From Poindextera sp035604135 (GTDB lineage: Bacteria; Pseudomonadota; Alphaproteobacteria; Caulobacterales; Caulobacteraceae): a DNA stretch of 64,000 bases. A program made the position numbers and the translations under genes. The stretch spans positions 1 through 64,000 of the forward strand of contig DATNJB010000038.1 of NCBI GenBank assembly GCA_035604135.1. The letters run 5' to 3'. Positions within the stretch are counted from its first letter, which is position 1; every line of letters begins with the position of its first letter. Shown piece by piece: positions 16,167-25,460 of the stretch. The notes under the pieces were generated by a model. The model saw only the letters and a program-made list of their open reading frames with translations, was not told the DNA's origin and made no database searches.

Positions 16167-17582
16167 TCAGGCCGCTGAGGCGGCGGCCGACGCCATGTCC
16201 GCTCGGATGGTGCGCGAGGCCAACAGGTAGTGCAGCGCGCCCCAGACGTAGGCGACCATGGTCAGGATGATGCCGTACTGGGTCGCGTGAGCGAGCGTGG
16301 CCGAGCAGGCATGGGCCATCGCGTGGTTCAGGGCGATCCCGCCCGGGCATTGGGCCATAAAGTCTCCGGGGCCGGCGCTCCTCCACAGGGATTTGCCGAA
16401 CAGGTCGATGACGACGCCGGTGAAGACCGGTCCGCCGCCCAGCGCGATCATGTTGAGGACGAAAAAGAGCAGGGCTGTCGCCGTCGCCCGCGCCCGCGGC
16501 TCGACCAGGTTGTGCAGGACCCCCCAGGTCGGGCCGAGGTAGGTGTAGCCGAAGATCCCCGGCAGGATGAGCATTGCCGCCGCGGCGATCCAGCTCGGGC
16601 TGAGGTAGATCGCCAGGTAGATGGGGGTGGCGATGGCGACGCCAATCGCCGGTGTCCAGGCATACCAGCGCCAGTCGCTCCTGCCGAGGCGATCGGCCAC
16701 CGCCCCGCCGAGCAGGGTCCCGATGCCCGACGATATGCCGCCGATCGTGCCGAAGATGATCCCGACCTCGGCGTAGCTCAGGCCGAAGCGCCGGATGAAG
16801 TAGGGGGCGGCGAACTGGCCGATGCCGTAGCCGGCGAAGGAGACCAGCGTCAGGCCGGCGGTCATATGACGGAACGAGGGCCTGCGCCACATGCGCAAGG
16901 CCACCGCGATGAGCGAAGGCGCGGGCGTCGAGTCGGCGGGTTTCGGCGGCTCGGAGTAGCCGCGCGGCGGCTCCTTGAGCGTGAACGCGGTCAGCAACGC
17001 GAGCAGTATGCCCGGCAGGCCCACGATGACGAACGCCCAGCGCCAGCCGACGGTCTGCGCCAGGAGGCCGCCGGAAATCGCCCCGATCATGCCGCCCAGG
17101 GGGATGCCGAAGGAATAGGCTGACAGCGCCGTCGCCCGCTTGTCCGGCGCGTAGTAGTCGCTGATCAGAGACTGGGCAGAGGGCGAACATCCCGCCTCGC
17201 CGATGCCGACCCCGACGCGGCAGAGCAACAGCAGCGGAAAGCTGGCCGCCGCGCCGCACAGCGCCGTCATGCCCGACCAGATGGCCAGGCAAACAGAGAT
17301 GATGGTGACGCGGCTCCTCTTCTCCGCCAGCCGCGCGATCGGGATGCCGAGGATGGTGTAGAGGAAGGCGAACGCGAAGCCGCCGAGCAGACCGAGTTCG
17401 GTATCGCTGATCTTCAAGTCAACCTTGATCGCCTGGCCAAGCGTGCCGACGATCGTCCGGTCGATGAAGTTGGAGGTGTAGACCAGCATCAGCAGGACAA
17501 CGACCCACCGGGAGTAGCCCTGTGAAAACAGCGGCTTTGGCGGCGCGACGACGATCTCCGGCTCGACGACGGTGTCGGTCAT
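16167..17582 (-). CDS. MFS transporter, spinster-like
   Basis: 471-residue inner-membrane carrier with about 12 hydrophobic segments. The first-half motif is FLYTILGIPIARLAEKRSR (motif A region), and GVGIGEAGCSPSAQSLI is a motif shared with the next gene and with spinster-like carriers. Substrate unknown; hydrophobic organic anions or lipids are transported by some relatives. GGGAGGGAG precedes ATG 17582. It follows a paralogous MFS gene by 57 bases, so the two form a tandem duplicated pair. Confidence 0.88.
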   Translation of the reverse strand: MTDTVVEPEIVVAPPKPLFSQGYSRWVVVLLMLVYTSNFIDRTIVGTLGQAIKVDLKISDTELGLLGGFAFAFLYTILGIPIARLAEKRSRVTIISVCLAIWSGMTALCGAAASFPLLLLCRVGVGIGEAGCSPSAQSLISDYYAPDKRATALSAYSFGIPLGGMIGAISGGLLAQTVGWRWAFVIVGLPGILLALLTAFTLKEPPRGYSEPPKPADSTPAPSLIAVALRMWRRPSFRHMTAGLTLVSFAGYGIGQFAAPYFIRRFGLSYAEVGIIFGTIGGISSGIGTLLGGAVADRLGRSDWRWYAWTPAIGVAIATPIYLAIYLSPSWIAAAAMLILPGIFGYTYLGPTWGVLHNLVEPRARATATALLFFVLNMIALGGGPVFTGVVIDLFGKSLWRSAGPGDFMAQCPGGIALNHAMAHACSATLAHATQYGIILTMVAYVWGALHYLLASRTIRADMASAAASAA

Positions 17583-17639
17583 GCTCCCTCCCGATGAACG
17601 CTCACATTCAATCCAGTGATTCGTGCGGTGGCCCGGCCG

Positions 17640-18995
17640 TCAGCTCACCACGTCCGCCTGAAGCCGGCCGCGAGCGAGGAGGAAGAAGCCGCCGGACACC
17701 ACGCTGAAGCAGCCGGTTATGATCATCGCCCAGCGCAGGCCCTCCGCCGCGCCCAGATGCTCCGTCTTGGCCAGGAAGTCGCTGACCGCCCCCAGGAACG
17801 GCGGGCCGAAACCCAGCCCGATCAGATTGAGGATGAGCAGTAGGAGCGCCGCGGCCGTCGCCCTCCGATGCGGCGCGACGACGCTCTGCGCCGTCGAGTA
17901 GACGGCGCCGTACCAGATGGTGGAGATGACGCTGGGGATGAACACGAGCCCGAGCGCCACCAGGGTGTTCTGGATGGTGAAGAGGACGAAGTAGAGCGGC
18001 ACGACCAGAATCGCCGCCACACCCGGCACCGTCGCGAAAGCGCGCCGATCCCCCGCTGCGGCGCGATCGGCGATCCAGCCGCCGATCAGGGTGCCGGCAA
18101 AGCCGCCGACGCCGATCATCAGGCCCAGTGCGGGGCCGAGGAAGCCCTTCGACTTCAGGCCGAACCCCGCGGCGAGGGCGGCGAGCTCGGCCGGATGGCA
18201 GCGCAGGAAGAAGGACGCGTTGAAGAAGAGATGGGCGTAGCCGACGAAGGCGGAGAAGCCGCTGGCCAGCGCCATGAACCAGAAGGTCGGCTTGCCCGCC
18301 AAAGCCCTGATCGTGTCCACCAGGTCGTGGACGGGCTGGACGACGGCCTGGGCCACGCCGGGGGCGTCGAAGCGCGACGGCCTCGGCTCCCTGACCGTCA
18401 CAGCGACCACGAGGGCGAGCACGATCCCCGGCGCGGCGGCGACGAGGAACGCCGCACGCCAGCCGTGCGGCCCGATGTCGGCGATCAGCCCGCCGACGGC
18501 GAGGCCGAGCAGCGTTCCGATCGGCACGCCCAGCGAATAGACTGACAGCCCCGACGCGCGTTGCTCAGGCGTCGACATATCGGCGATCAGCGAGTGGGAC
18601 GACGGGTTGCAACCGGCCTCGCCGAAGCCGACGCCGAGGCGCGCAAACGCCAGCGCTGTGAACCCGCCCGCCAGCCCGCAGAGCGCCGTGAAGCCGCTCC
18701 ACACCGCGAGCGCGATCGCGATAAGCGCCGGCCGGCTCCAGCGGTCGGCCAGCCAGGCGATGGGGATGCCGAGGAAGGTGTAGAAGATGACGAACACCGG
18801 CCCGGTGAGCACGCCCATGGCGGTGTCTGAGATGTGCAGATCCTTCTCGATCGGCTCGACCAGGATCGACAGCATCTGCCGGTCAAGAAAGCTCAACGTA
18901 TAGGCGATCATGAGAAGGGCGAGCACGTAACGCCGCAGGCCCACGCGCGGCAGGCCGGGCGCGGACGCGTCGGCCGGTAAGGCGGCGTCGGTCAT
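17640..18995 (-). CDS. MFS transporter, spinster-like (paralogue of the neighbour)
   Basis: 451 residues, about 12 membrane segments. Start at ATG 18995 has GAGGAAA 7 bases upstream. Motifs match those of its downstream neighbour: YTFLGIPIAWLADRWSR and GVGFGEAGCNPSSHSLI, but overall divergence is large, so the duplication is old. First gene of the pair; divergent from the GST gene at 19114. Substrate not identifiable. Confidence 0.88.
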   Translation of the reverse strand: MTDAALPADASAPGLPRVGLRRYVLALLMIAYTLSFLDRQMLSILVEPIEKDLHISDTAMGVLTGPVFVIFYTFLGIPIAWLADRWSRPALIAIALAVWSGFTALCGLAGGFTALAFARLGVGFGEAGCNPSSHSLIADMSTPEQRASGLSVYSLGVPIGTLLGLAVGGLIADIGPHGWRAAFLVAAAPGIVLALVVAVTVREPRPSRFDAPGVAQAVVQPVHDLVDTIRALAGKPTFWFMALASGFSAFVGYAHLFFNASFFLRCHPAELAALAAGFGLKSKGFLGPALGLMIGVGGFAGTLIGGWIADRAAAGDRRAFATVPGVAAILVVPLYFVLFTIQNTLVALGLVFIPSVISTIWYGAVYSTAQSVVAPHRRATAAALLLLILNLIGLGFGPPFLGAVSDFLAKTEHLGAAEGLRWAMIITGCFSVVSGGFFLLARGRLQADVVS

Positions 18996-19113
18996 GCTGG
19001 CGTTTCCTCGAGACCCGTTGCGCCGCAAACGACGCGCTTTTCATCGACTTTGCGCTGGACTAGACCCCGGATTTGGCTTGCCGCCAAGGGGGCGGGCGAG
19101 CATGGAGACGCGC

Positions 19114-19752
19114 ATGGAAATCCTGATCGGCAACAAGTCTTGGTCGACGTGGTCGCTGCGCGCCTGGATTGCGCTCAAGCGGAGCGGTCAGCCGTTCACC
19201 GAAACCCCCATCAGGCTGCGACGGCCGGAGACGCGCGCCGAGGCGCACGCGGCCGGCTCGCCGACTGGCCTGGTCCCGGTGCTCAAGGACGGCGGCGTGA
19301 CGGTCTGGGATTCGCTCGCAATCTGCGAATACCTCGCTGACCGGTTTCCGGAGGCCAAGCTATGGCCGGCAGATCCAGGCGCTCGCGCGGCGGCCCGCTC
19401 GGCGAGCGCGGAGATGCACAACGGCTTTCCCTCCCTGCGCGGCGAGTGCCCCATGGACCTTGCTCTGACCACCAAGGCCGATCTCTCGGAGATGACCGCC
19501 GAGGAAATCCGGCGCATCGTCGTGCTTTGGAACGATCTGCGCAGCCGGTTCGGCGCCGGTGGACCGTTCCTGGTCGGCGCCTGGTCGATCGCCGACGCCT
19601 TCTACACGCCGGTCGCCACCCGCTTCCGCAGCTATGGCATCCACTTGAGCGACTATGGCGACCAAGGCGCCGCCGGCGCCTATGCCGAAGCGCTGCTTGA
19701 GACGCCCGAGTTCAAGGCGTGGGAGGCGGCGGCCCTGGCCGAGCCTCGATAA
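19114..19752 (+). CDS. Glutathione S-transferase
   Basis: 212 residues with the thioredoxin-like N-domain (MEILIGNKSWSTWSLRAW, with the Ser/Trp-rich active-site loop of the YfcF-like group) and the glutathione-contact turn TGLVPVLKDGG then DSLAICEYLADRFP. The helical C-domain has FLVGAWSIADAFYTPV. ATG 19114 has GGAGA upstream and gives the family N-terminus; ATG 19102 is an alternative adding four residues. Followed 26 bases later by the SDR-DoxX gene, likely co-transcribed. Confidence 0.9.
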   Translation: MEILIGNKSWSTWSLRAWIALKRSGQPFTETPIRLRRPETRAEAHAAGSPTGLVPVLKDGGVTVWDSLAICEYLADRFPEAKLWPADPGARAAARSASAEMHNGFPSLRGECPMDLALTTKADLSEMTAEEIRRIVVLWNDLRSRFGAGGPFLVGAWSIADAFYTPVATRFRSYGIHLSDYGDQGAAGAYAEALLETPEFKAWEAAALAEPR

Positions 19753-19778
19753 GCGCCGCGGGCGGGGGCGCGAGCCCG

Positions 19779-21071
19779 ATGCGGGTCCTGGTCATTGGCG
19801 GCTATGGCCTGATCGGCGGATATGTCATGGCCGCGCTGCATCGCGAGCGTTGGAAGATCATCGGCGCGGGCCGCGAGATCGCCCCCGCTGCCCGGCGCTT
19901 GCCCTTCGCCGCCTGGGTGATGGTCGACCTGCGGCGCATGCGTGAGCCAACCCAATGGGCGCATCTGCTGGTCGGCGTCGATGCGGTGGTCAACTGCGCG
20001 GGCGCGCTGCAAGAGAGCCCGCGCGACGACCTCGCCGTCGTCCACGTCGAGGCGATGCGGGCCCTTTTCGCGGCCTGCGCCACGGCCGGCGTGCGCAAGA
20101 TCGTTCACATCTCGGCCGCGGGCCTCGACGGCCAAGTGACCCGTTACGCCGAGACCAAGCGCGACGCCGAGGCGGCGCTCCGCGGCACCGACCTCGATTG
20201 GGCGATCCTCAGGCCGGCGCTGGTGCTCGCGCCCGCGGCCTACGGCGGCAGCGCGCTGCTGCGCGGGTTGGCCGCATTCCCTGGCTTCATCCCGGCGCTG
20301 TTCGCCGACCGCCTTGTGCAGGTCGTCTCCGCCGAGGACGTCGCTGAGGCCGTCGTCCGCTGCGTCCAGCCTGGCGCGCCCGGCCGGATCGCGCTCGACA
20401 TCGCCGCGCCGTCCGCGACCAGCCTGCGCGACATCCTGCTGGCGCTCCGGACGTGGCTTGGCCTGCCGCCCGCCCCCGTGATTGCCGTCCCGGCGGCGAT
20501 CGGACGGCTGGCCGCCTGGGCCGCCGACGCCGTCGCGGCGCTGGGTTGGCGCAGCCCCATGCGCTCGACCTCGCTCGCCCAGCTTGCAGGCGGCGTCGAG
20601 GCGCGCGGACCGGGCGCGGAAGCCGTGCTCGGCTTTGCGCCGAAGAGCCTGGACGAGATGCTCGCCGGCTGGCCTTCCGGCGTTCAAGAGCGATGGTTCG
20701 CCCGGCTCTACTTCCTGAAACCCTTCGGCCTCGTCGCCCTGATCGCCTTCTGGCTGGTCTCCGGCGTCATCGGCCTGACCGTCGGCCGCCAGCAGGCGGC
20801 CGGCCTGCTGACGCCGCCCCTCGCCCCGCCGCTCGCCAACGCCGCGGTGGCGGCCGGCGGACTGCTCGACGTCGCGCTCGCCGCCCTCGCCTGCTTTCGC
20901 CGCACCGCGCCGGCGGCGCTGAAAGGCATGGTCGCGCTCAGCGCGGCCTATCTCGCCGGCGCGACCTTGGTCCGGCCCGACCTTTGGACCGACCCGCTCG
21001 GGCCGCTGGTCAAGGCCGTTCCGGCCGCGCTCCTGGCGCTGATGGTGCTGGCGGTCATGGACGAGCGCTGA
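19779..21071 (+). CDS. NAD(P)-binding SDR with C-terminal DoxX-like membrane domain
   Basis: 430 residues. The N-terminal 300 residues form an atypical SDR/NDUFA9-like Rossmann domain: GGYGLIGG at residues 7-14, VVNCAGAL, HISAAGLDG and YAETKRDAE. The last 100 residues contain about four hydrophobic helices, a DoxX-like module. This fusion is a known architecture; its substrate is not known. Its TGA shares one base with the ATG of the next gene, DUF2269, indicating translational coupling and perhaps a shared membrane role. Confidence 0.85.
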   Translation: MRVLVIGGYGLIGGYVMAALHRERWKIIGAGREIAPAARRLPFAAWVMVDLRRMREPTQWAHLLVGVDAVVNCAGALQESPRDDLAVVHVEAMRALFAACATAGVRKIVHISAAGLDGQVTRYAETKRDAEAALRGTDLDWAILRPALVLAPAAYGGSALLRGLAAFPGFIPALFADRLVQVVSAEDVAEAVVRCVQPGAPGRIALDIAAPSATSLRDILLALRTWLGLPPAPVIAVPAAIGRLAAWAADAVAALGWRSPMRSTSLAQLAGGVEARGPGAEAVLGFAPKSLDEMLAGWPSGVQERWFARLYFLKPFGLVALIAFWLVSGVIGLTVGRQQAAGLLTPPLAPPLANAAVAAGGLLDVALAALACFRRTAPAALKGMVALSAAYLAGATLVRPDLWTDPLGPLVKAVPAALLALMVLAVMDER

Positions 21072-21541
21072 TGGGCCCGATCTTCCTCATCAAGACCCTG
21101 CACGTGATCGGGGCCACGGTTCTGCTCGGGACAGGCGCCGGCATCGCCTTCTTCATGGTCATGGCGGACAGGACGCGCGACGCGCGACTCATCGCCCACA
21201 CCGCGGGCGTCGTCGTGGTCGCCGACGTCCTGTTCACCGCCAGCGCCATCGTGCTGCAGCCAGTCACCGGCATCGTTCTGGCGGCGGTCGAACACCAGCC
21301 TCTAGGCCAGCCCTGGATTCTGCTCAGCCTCGCCCTCTACCTCGTCGCAGGCGTCTTCTGGCTGCCGGTGGTCTGGATTCAGCTGCGAGTGCGCGATCTC
21401 GCACGCGCGGCCGCGGCGGCTGGCGAGCCGCTGCCCGCCGCCTACCACCGGCTCTATCGCGTGTGGTTCGCCTTCGGATTCCCCGCCTTTGCCGCGGTGA
21501 TCGCCATCATCTGGCTGATGGTCGCCAAACCTCCGCTTTAG
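21071..21541 (+). CDS. DUF2269 family integral membrane protein
   Basis: 156 residues with four hydrophobic segments. N-terminus MGPIFLIKTLHVIGATVLLG carries the His in an early membrane helix, and the rest fits DUF2269 (LLSLALYLVAGVFWLPVVW). Start at 21071 overlaps the previous stop by one base. Its 3' end overlaps the convergent rpsD by 4 bases. Function unknown; the His residues could bind metal or haem, which is inference. Confidence 0.85.
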   Translation: MGPIFLIKTLHVIGATVLLGTGAGIAFFMVMADRTRDARLIAHTAGVVVVADVLFTASAIVLQPVTGIVLAAVEHQPLGQPWILLSLALYLVAGVFWLPVVWIQLRVRDLARAAAAAGEPLPAAYHRLYRVWFAFGFPAFAAVIAIIWLMVAKPPL

Positions 21542-22155
21542 GAGGCGTAGAACTCGACGATCAGGTTCGGCTCCATCTTCACCGGATAGGGCACCTCGGC
21601 CAGTTCCGGCGCACGGACGAACTTCGCCGACAGGCCCTTGCCGTCCACCTCGAGATAGTCAGGCACGTCCCGTTCCGGCGACTGGATGGCTTCGAGCACC
21701 AGCGCCATGTTGCGCGAGCGCTCGCGCACCGAGACGACGTCGCCCGGCTTCACGCGGTAGGAGGCGATGTTCACCCGCTTGCCGTTCACCAGCACGTGCC
21801 CGTGGTTGACGAACTGGCGCGCGGCGAAGACCGTCGGTACGAACTTGGCGCGATAGACCACCGCGTCCAGCCGGCTCTCCAGAAGCGCGATCAGCGTCTC
21901 GGCGGTGTTGCCGCGCTTGCGGGCGGCGTCCTCATAGGTGCGGGCGAACTGCTTTTCCGTGAGGTTGCCGTAGTAGCCCTTCAGCTTCTGTTTGGCGCGC
22001 AGCTGCAGGCCAAAGTCAGAGATCTTCTGGCGCCGGCGCTGGCCGTGCTGGCCGGGGCCGTAGGAGCGTTGGTTGACCGGGGATTTCGGGCGACCCCAGA
22101 TGTTCTCGCCCATCCGGCGGTCGAGCTTGTACTTCGCCGATTGGCGCTTCGACAT
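21538..22155 (-). CDS. rpsD: 30S ribosomal protein S4
   Basis: Primary 16S rRNA-binding protein of the small subunit. 205 residues: MSKRQSAKYKLDRRMGENIW, SKPxxx-type basic N-terminus, and the S4 RNA-binding domain RLDAVVYRAKFVPTVFAARQ then FVNHGHVLVNGKRVNI. Stands alone here, not in the alpha operon, as in other alphaproteobacteria. The 177 bases upstream contain nothing recognisable. Confidence 0.98.
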   Translation of the reverse strand: MSKRQSAKYKLDRRMGENIWGRPKSPVNQRSYGPGQHGQRRRQKISDFGLQLRAKQKLKGYYGNLTEKQFARTYEDAARKRGNTAETLIALLESRLDAVVYRAKFVPTVFAARQFVNHGHVLVNGKRVNIASYRVKPGDVVSVRERSRNMALVLEAIQSPERDVPDYLEVDGKGLSAKFVRAPELAEVPYPVKMEPNLIVEFYAS

Positions 22156-22332
22156 AAGTCGTCTCTTTCAACTCGATGCAGTCCGGCTTGGCCCAGGACG
22201 GCCAGGCGATCTCAACGGCGGCGCACGCATCACCCGTCATCGACCCGAACGCGGCTGGTCGGCCTGGTGCGGGAAGGCCGGGTGTATGGCGACGAGACGC
22301 CGAAAAGTCAATTGCGGCGGGCGGCTGAGCGC

Positions 22333-23103
22333 CTAGTCTTCGTACTCCAGCGACGGGTACCAGTCCGCGCCGCGACCCTCAGGCGTCATGTCGAGCACAG
22401 CCCACAGCGGCGCGGGGTCCGGCGCGCCGCGGGGGTCCTGGCCCGGGTCGCTCGCGATCATCTCCTGCGACCAGAAGTGACGGATCGTGCCGTCGCGCCG
22501 AGTGAACACAGCAGGCCCCCCAGGATCAGACCCGTCATCTGGAGTTCCCGCATAGTCCCGCGAGAAGTTGTCGTTGAGGGCGCTCGCAACCCTGAGGTTC
22601 TTCCAGCGACGCTCGCGCTTCACCGCCGCGAGCCGCTCCACCGGCGAGCGCGCGACCACCACGAGCGACGCCCTCTGGGCGATGTCGTCAGCATTGCCGT
22701 CCCAGGCGTCCAGCAGGTTCGTGCACATCGGGCACGGCTTCTCGCGTTCCGGGCCGAACATGTAGTTGTAGACCACCAGCGTCTCTTTGTCGCCGAACAG
22801 GCCGGCGAGGTCGCTCGGGCCGTCTTCGGTATCGAAGCGATAGTCTGTGCTGACGGGCGCGCCAGGCGGCAATGCCCGGCGCATCGCCGCCACCCTCTCG
22901 ATATGGCGGCGGAGCTCGAGCTCCTCGGCGAGCAGCGCCGTGCGCGCAGCGCGATATTCCGCGCTTTCGTTCTTGATCCGCACCGGATTGTCGCGCGCGA
23001 GTTGGGCTGCCGGCGTTAGCGTCTCGGTCTTGGCGTCCACTTGTATCTCCTCAGCATGGCGTGTCGCAGGCGTAGGACGAACGGCGACGGCATTATCCGA
23101 CAC
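22333..23103 (-). CDS. DUF899 thioredoxin-like protein
   Basis: 256 residues. DUF899 proteins have a thioredoxin fold; here the redox motif is CPMCT in MFGPEREKPCPMCTNLLDAW. The preceding DLAGLFGDKETLVVYNYMF and the later SPVERLAAVKRERRW and NDNFSRDYAG segments are typical. Near the end FTRRDGTIRHFWSQEM is conserved in the family. Function unassigned; a peroxiredoxin- or disulfide-related role is inference. Divergent from the VOC gene. Confidence 0.88.
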   Translation of the reverse strand: MSDNAVAVRPTPATRHAEEIQVDAKTETLTPAAQLARDNPVRIKNESAEYRAARTALLAEELELRRHIERVAAMRRALPPGAPVSTDYRFDTEDGPSDLAGLFGDKETLVVYNYMFGPEREKPCPMCTNLLDAWDGNADDIAQRASLVVVARSPVERLAAVKRERRWKNLRVASALNDNFSRDYAGTPDDGSDPGGPAVFTRRDGTIRHFWSQEMIASDPGQDPRGAPDPAPLWAVLDMTPEGRGADWYPSLEYED

Positions 23104-23212
23104 TCGCCTGCTGTCGGGAACACCGTCGGCAACGGAATGTTCTCATGCTGCTGTCGGGAACGTGTCAGCAGCCACGTCCTTAAGGCGCGAACCACTTCAA
23201 GGAGAGCCAGCC

Positions 23213-23683
23213 ATGCCGACGATCACCCCGTTTCTGTGGTTCGACAACCAGGCCGAGGAGGCCGTCGCCTTCTATCTGTCCGTGTTCAAGAACGCCAAAG
23301 CCGGTCCTGTGTCGCGCTACGGCGACGCCGGGCCTGGGCCGAAGGGCCAGGTCAGGGTCGCCTCGTTCGAGATCGACGGCATGGCCTTCAACGCGCTGAA
23401 CGGCGGGCCCCAGTACAAATTCACCGAGGCGGTCTCGTTCATGATCGCCTGCAAGGACCAGGCGGAGGTGGACTGGTACTGGGAGAAGCTGAGCGAAGGC
23501 GGCGAGCCCGGTCCGTGCGGGTGGCTCAAGGACAAGTTCGGCCTCTCGTGGCAGGTCGTGCCCGAAGTGCTGCCCGGGCTGGTCGGCAACCCGGACCCCG
23601 CCAAGGCGAGGCGCGCCACCGAAGCCATGCTCCAGATGGGCAAGCTCGACATCGCCGCGCTGGAGGCGGCGGCCTCGGGCTAG
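23213..23683 (+). CDS. VOC superfamily protein, PhnB-like
   Basis: 156 residues of the PhnB/3-demethylubiquinone-methyltransferase-like VOC family: MPTITPFLWFDNQAEEAV, AFYLSVFKNAK, FEIDGMAFNALNGGP, and LSEGGEPGPCGWLKDKFGLSWQ. Some members are named methyltransferases, but no SAM site is seen and the activity is unknown. AAGGAGA is placed well before ATG 23213. Converges on the glycine-zipper gene. Confidence 0.88.
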   Translation: MPTITPFLWFDNQAEEAVAFYLSVFKNAKAGPVSRYGDAGPGPKGQVRVASFEIDGMAFNALNGGPQYKFTEAVSFMIACKDQAEVDWYWEKLSEGGEPGPCGWLKDKFGLSWQVVPEVLPGLVGNPDPAKARRATEAMLQMGKLDIAALEAAASG

Positions 23684-23702
23684 CCGCCTCCCCTGGCCTC
23701 GG

Positions 23703-24416
23703 TCAGTGGTGATCGCGGTCGTGGTCGAAGCCGCGGTCGTGATCGCCGTGGTCGAAGCCGCGGTCGTGGTCGCCCTCGTGCTCGTGGAACCAGAAGCGGT
23801 GATACGGATACGGCCGGTAGATCCAATGGCCGCCGTACCAGAGCCAGGGGTCGTACCAGCCCGGCGCTTCGTAGACGATATCCCCATAGACCGGACCGGG
23901 ATAGAACGGCTCGGCGCCGTCGCGCAGCACATAGCCCGGCGGGCAGTTGGGGTTGTTCTCAGCCGCGGACGCGTTGCCGATCGCCCCGCCCGCCACCGCG
24001 CCCAGCGCGCCGCCCGCGACGATGCCCGCGCCGCGGTCGTAGCGCCCGGCTGCGGCGCCGCCGACGATGGCGCCCAGGATGCCGCCGATCACGGCGCCGG
24101 CGGCGGTGCTGTTCTCGCGCTGCGCGATGCAATTGGCCGCAGCCCAGCGCTCGGCTTCGTAGCTGTAGCGGTCGTCCTGGTCGCGCGCCTCGGCCGATTG
24201 ATCGTACTGGGCGGCGTCCGGCGAATAGCCCGGCGGCGGCGGTACGTTATAGGGTCCGCCTTGATAGGTCTGATCGGGCGGCGGCGGAGCGCCCTGGTCG
24301 CTCTGGTCGGGCGGCGGTGGGCCATAGCCGTTCTGCGCCCAGGCGGGCGCAACACCCGTCAGCGCCGTGGCGGCGGCCAGGGCCAACGTCGTGGTTCGAA
24401 TACTCATGCGGATCAT
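23703..24416 (-). CDS. Secreted glycine-zipper protein with His/Asp-rich tail
   Basis: 237 residues. Signal peptide ends about AWAQ (residues 26-28). Then a Pro/Gln/Tyr-rich stretch, a glycine-zipper region about 105-150 (GAVIGGILGAIVGGAAAGR and GAGIVAGGALGAVAGGAIG), and a tail with repeated DHDRGFDH units coded by three near-identical 20-bp repeats at 23709-23775. Glycine zippers of this type occur in outer-membrane or periplasmic proteins. The acidic-histidine tail may bind metal (inference). Start 24416 has GGAGAG upstream; ATG 24407 is possible. Confidence 0.8.
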   Translation of the reverse strand: MIRMSIRTTTLALAAATALTGVAPAWAQNGYGPPPPDQSDQGAPPPPDQTYQGGPYNVPPPPGYSPDAAQYDQSAEARDQDDRYSYEAERWAAANCIAQRENSTAAGAVIGGILGAIVGGAAAGRYDRGAGIVAGGALGAVAGGAIGNASAAENNPNCPPGYVLRDGAEPFYPGPVYGDIVYEAPGWYDPWLWYGGHWIYRPYPYHRFWFHEHEGDHDRGFDHGDHDRGFDHDRDHH

Positions 24417-24520
24417 CGGATCACTCTCCAGACCGTCGCAAACGCCGCCCCCGCATGAGCCGCTATCCTGCCAAGCCTGAACGGAGGCTGAACCTCCTGG
24501 AGTCGGTTACCGCTCCGTCG

Positions 24521-25366
24521 CTAGACGGCGACGCGCGCCACAGACAGTGGCAATCCTGCAACATCGACCCGCATGCGGAAGATCGTGGCGCAGTTCTCCT
24601 TCGGCCCGCCGTCCGAACCGGTGACCACGTAGAGGTCGCGTAGATCGCCGCCAAAGCAGAGGCTGGTCACCATCGGCAGCGGAACCTTCAGATCGGTCCG
24701 GTGCGAGCCGTCCGCATTGAAGACCGCGACCCGGCCGCCGCGGGCGTCGGCCACCCAGACCGACCCGTCCTCAGCCACCTTCAGCCCATCAGGCGTGCCC
24801 TGGCCAAGCGAGGCGAACATGCGCCACGGCCCGATCGCACCGTCGGCCGCCACGTCATAGACGCGCACGCCCGGCGCGCGGCTATCCGAGTGATAGAGCC
24901 GGCGCCCGTCGGGCGAGAAGCCGAGGCCGTTGGTCAGCATGACGCCGTCGGAAAGGGTCTCGACCGAGCCGTCGAGATTGATGCGATGCAGATGACCAGG
25001 CTTTGGCGCATCGCCGCCGAACACGCGAAAGGCCAGCGATCCGACGTAGATGCGTCCCTGCGCGTCGGTGGTGAGATCGTTGAAGCCGATCGCATCCGGC
25101 GAGGCCTGGCCCGGCGTCAGCAGCACCTTGCCCTCGGCGCCTGAGAGCGGCGCGTAGCTCACATCGCGCCCACTGACCACGATCCCGCCGCTCGCGTGCC
25201 GCGCCATGCCGCCCACGCCGCGTCGGCGCGGGATCACCTCGGAGATGCTGTCGTCCAGCCCAAGCCGGTAGACGCCGCCGTTCACCACGTCGCTGAAATA
25301 GAGCCCCTGGTCCGGATCCCAGACCGGCCCCTCGATCAGCCCATAGCCCGTTGCGACTTGGTGCAT
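24521..25366 (-). CDS. SMP-30/gluconolactonase-like beta-propeller
   Basis: 281 residues of the six-bladed SMP-30/regucalcin family, lactone hydrolases using one divalent metal. Metal-ligand positions appear present: Glu in GLIEGPVWD near residue 13, Asn in TNGLGFSPDG, and Asp in GTPDGLKVAEDG. Start ATG 25366 fits the family; an upstream in-frame extension does not resemble it. Downstream of the SulP carrier on the same strand by 94 bases. The lactone substrate is unknown. Confidence 0.88.
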   Translation of the reverse strand: MHQVATGYGLIEGPVWDPDQGLYFSDVVNGGVYRLGLDDSISEVIPRRRGVGGMARHASGGIVVSGRDVSYAPLSGAEGKVLLTPGQASPDAIGFNDLTTDAQGRIYVGSLAFRVFGGDAPKPGHLHRINLDGSVETLSDGVMLTNGLGFSPDGRRLYHSDSRAPGVRVYDVAADGAIGPWRMFASLGQGTPDGLKVAEDGSVWVADARGGRVAVFNADGSHRTDLKVPLPMVTSLCFGGDLRDLYVVTGSDGGPKENCATIFRMRVDVAGLPLSVARVAV

Positions 25367-25460
25367 CCCCTGGCCCTTCGCTCTTGCGCTTTGCCCAGAC
25401 GCATCTAGCGGCCAGAGGCCACGTCCTCGCAAGCCGCGATCGAGCAATCGGCCGGCCAGG

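Noticed and set aside
16075..17292. In-frame extension of the HtrA-like gene
   Set aside because: Out-of-frame reading of the MFS gene; GTG 16074 with an ideal GGAGG site is the natural start.
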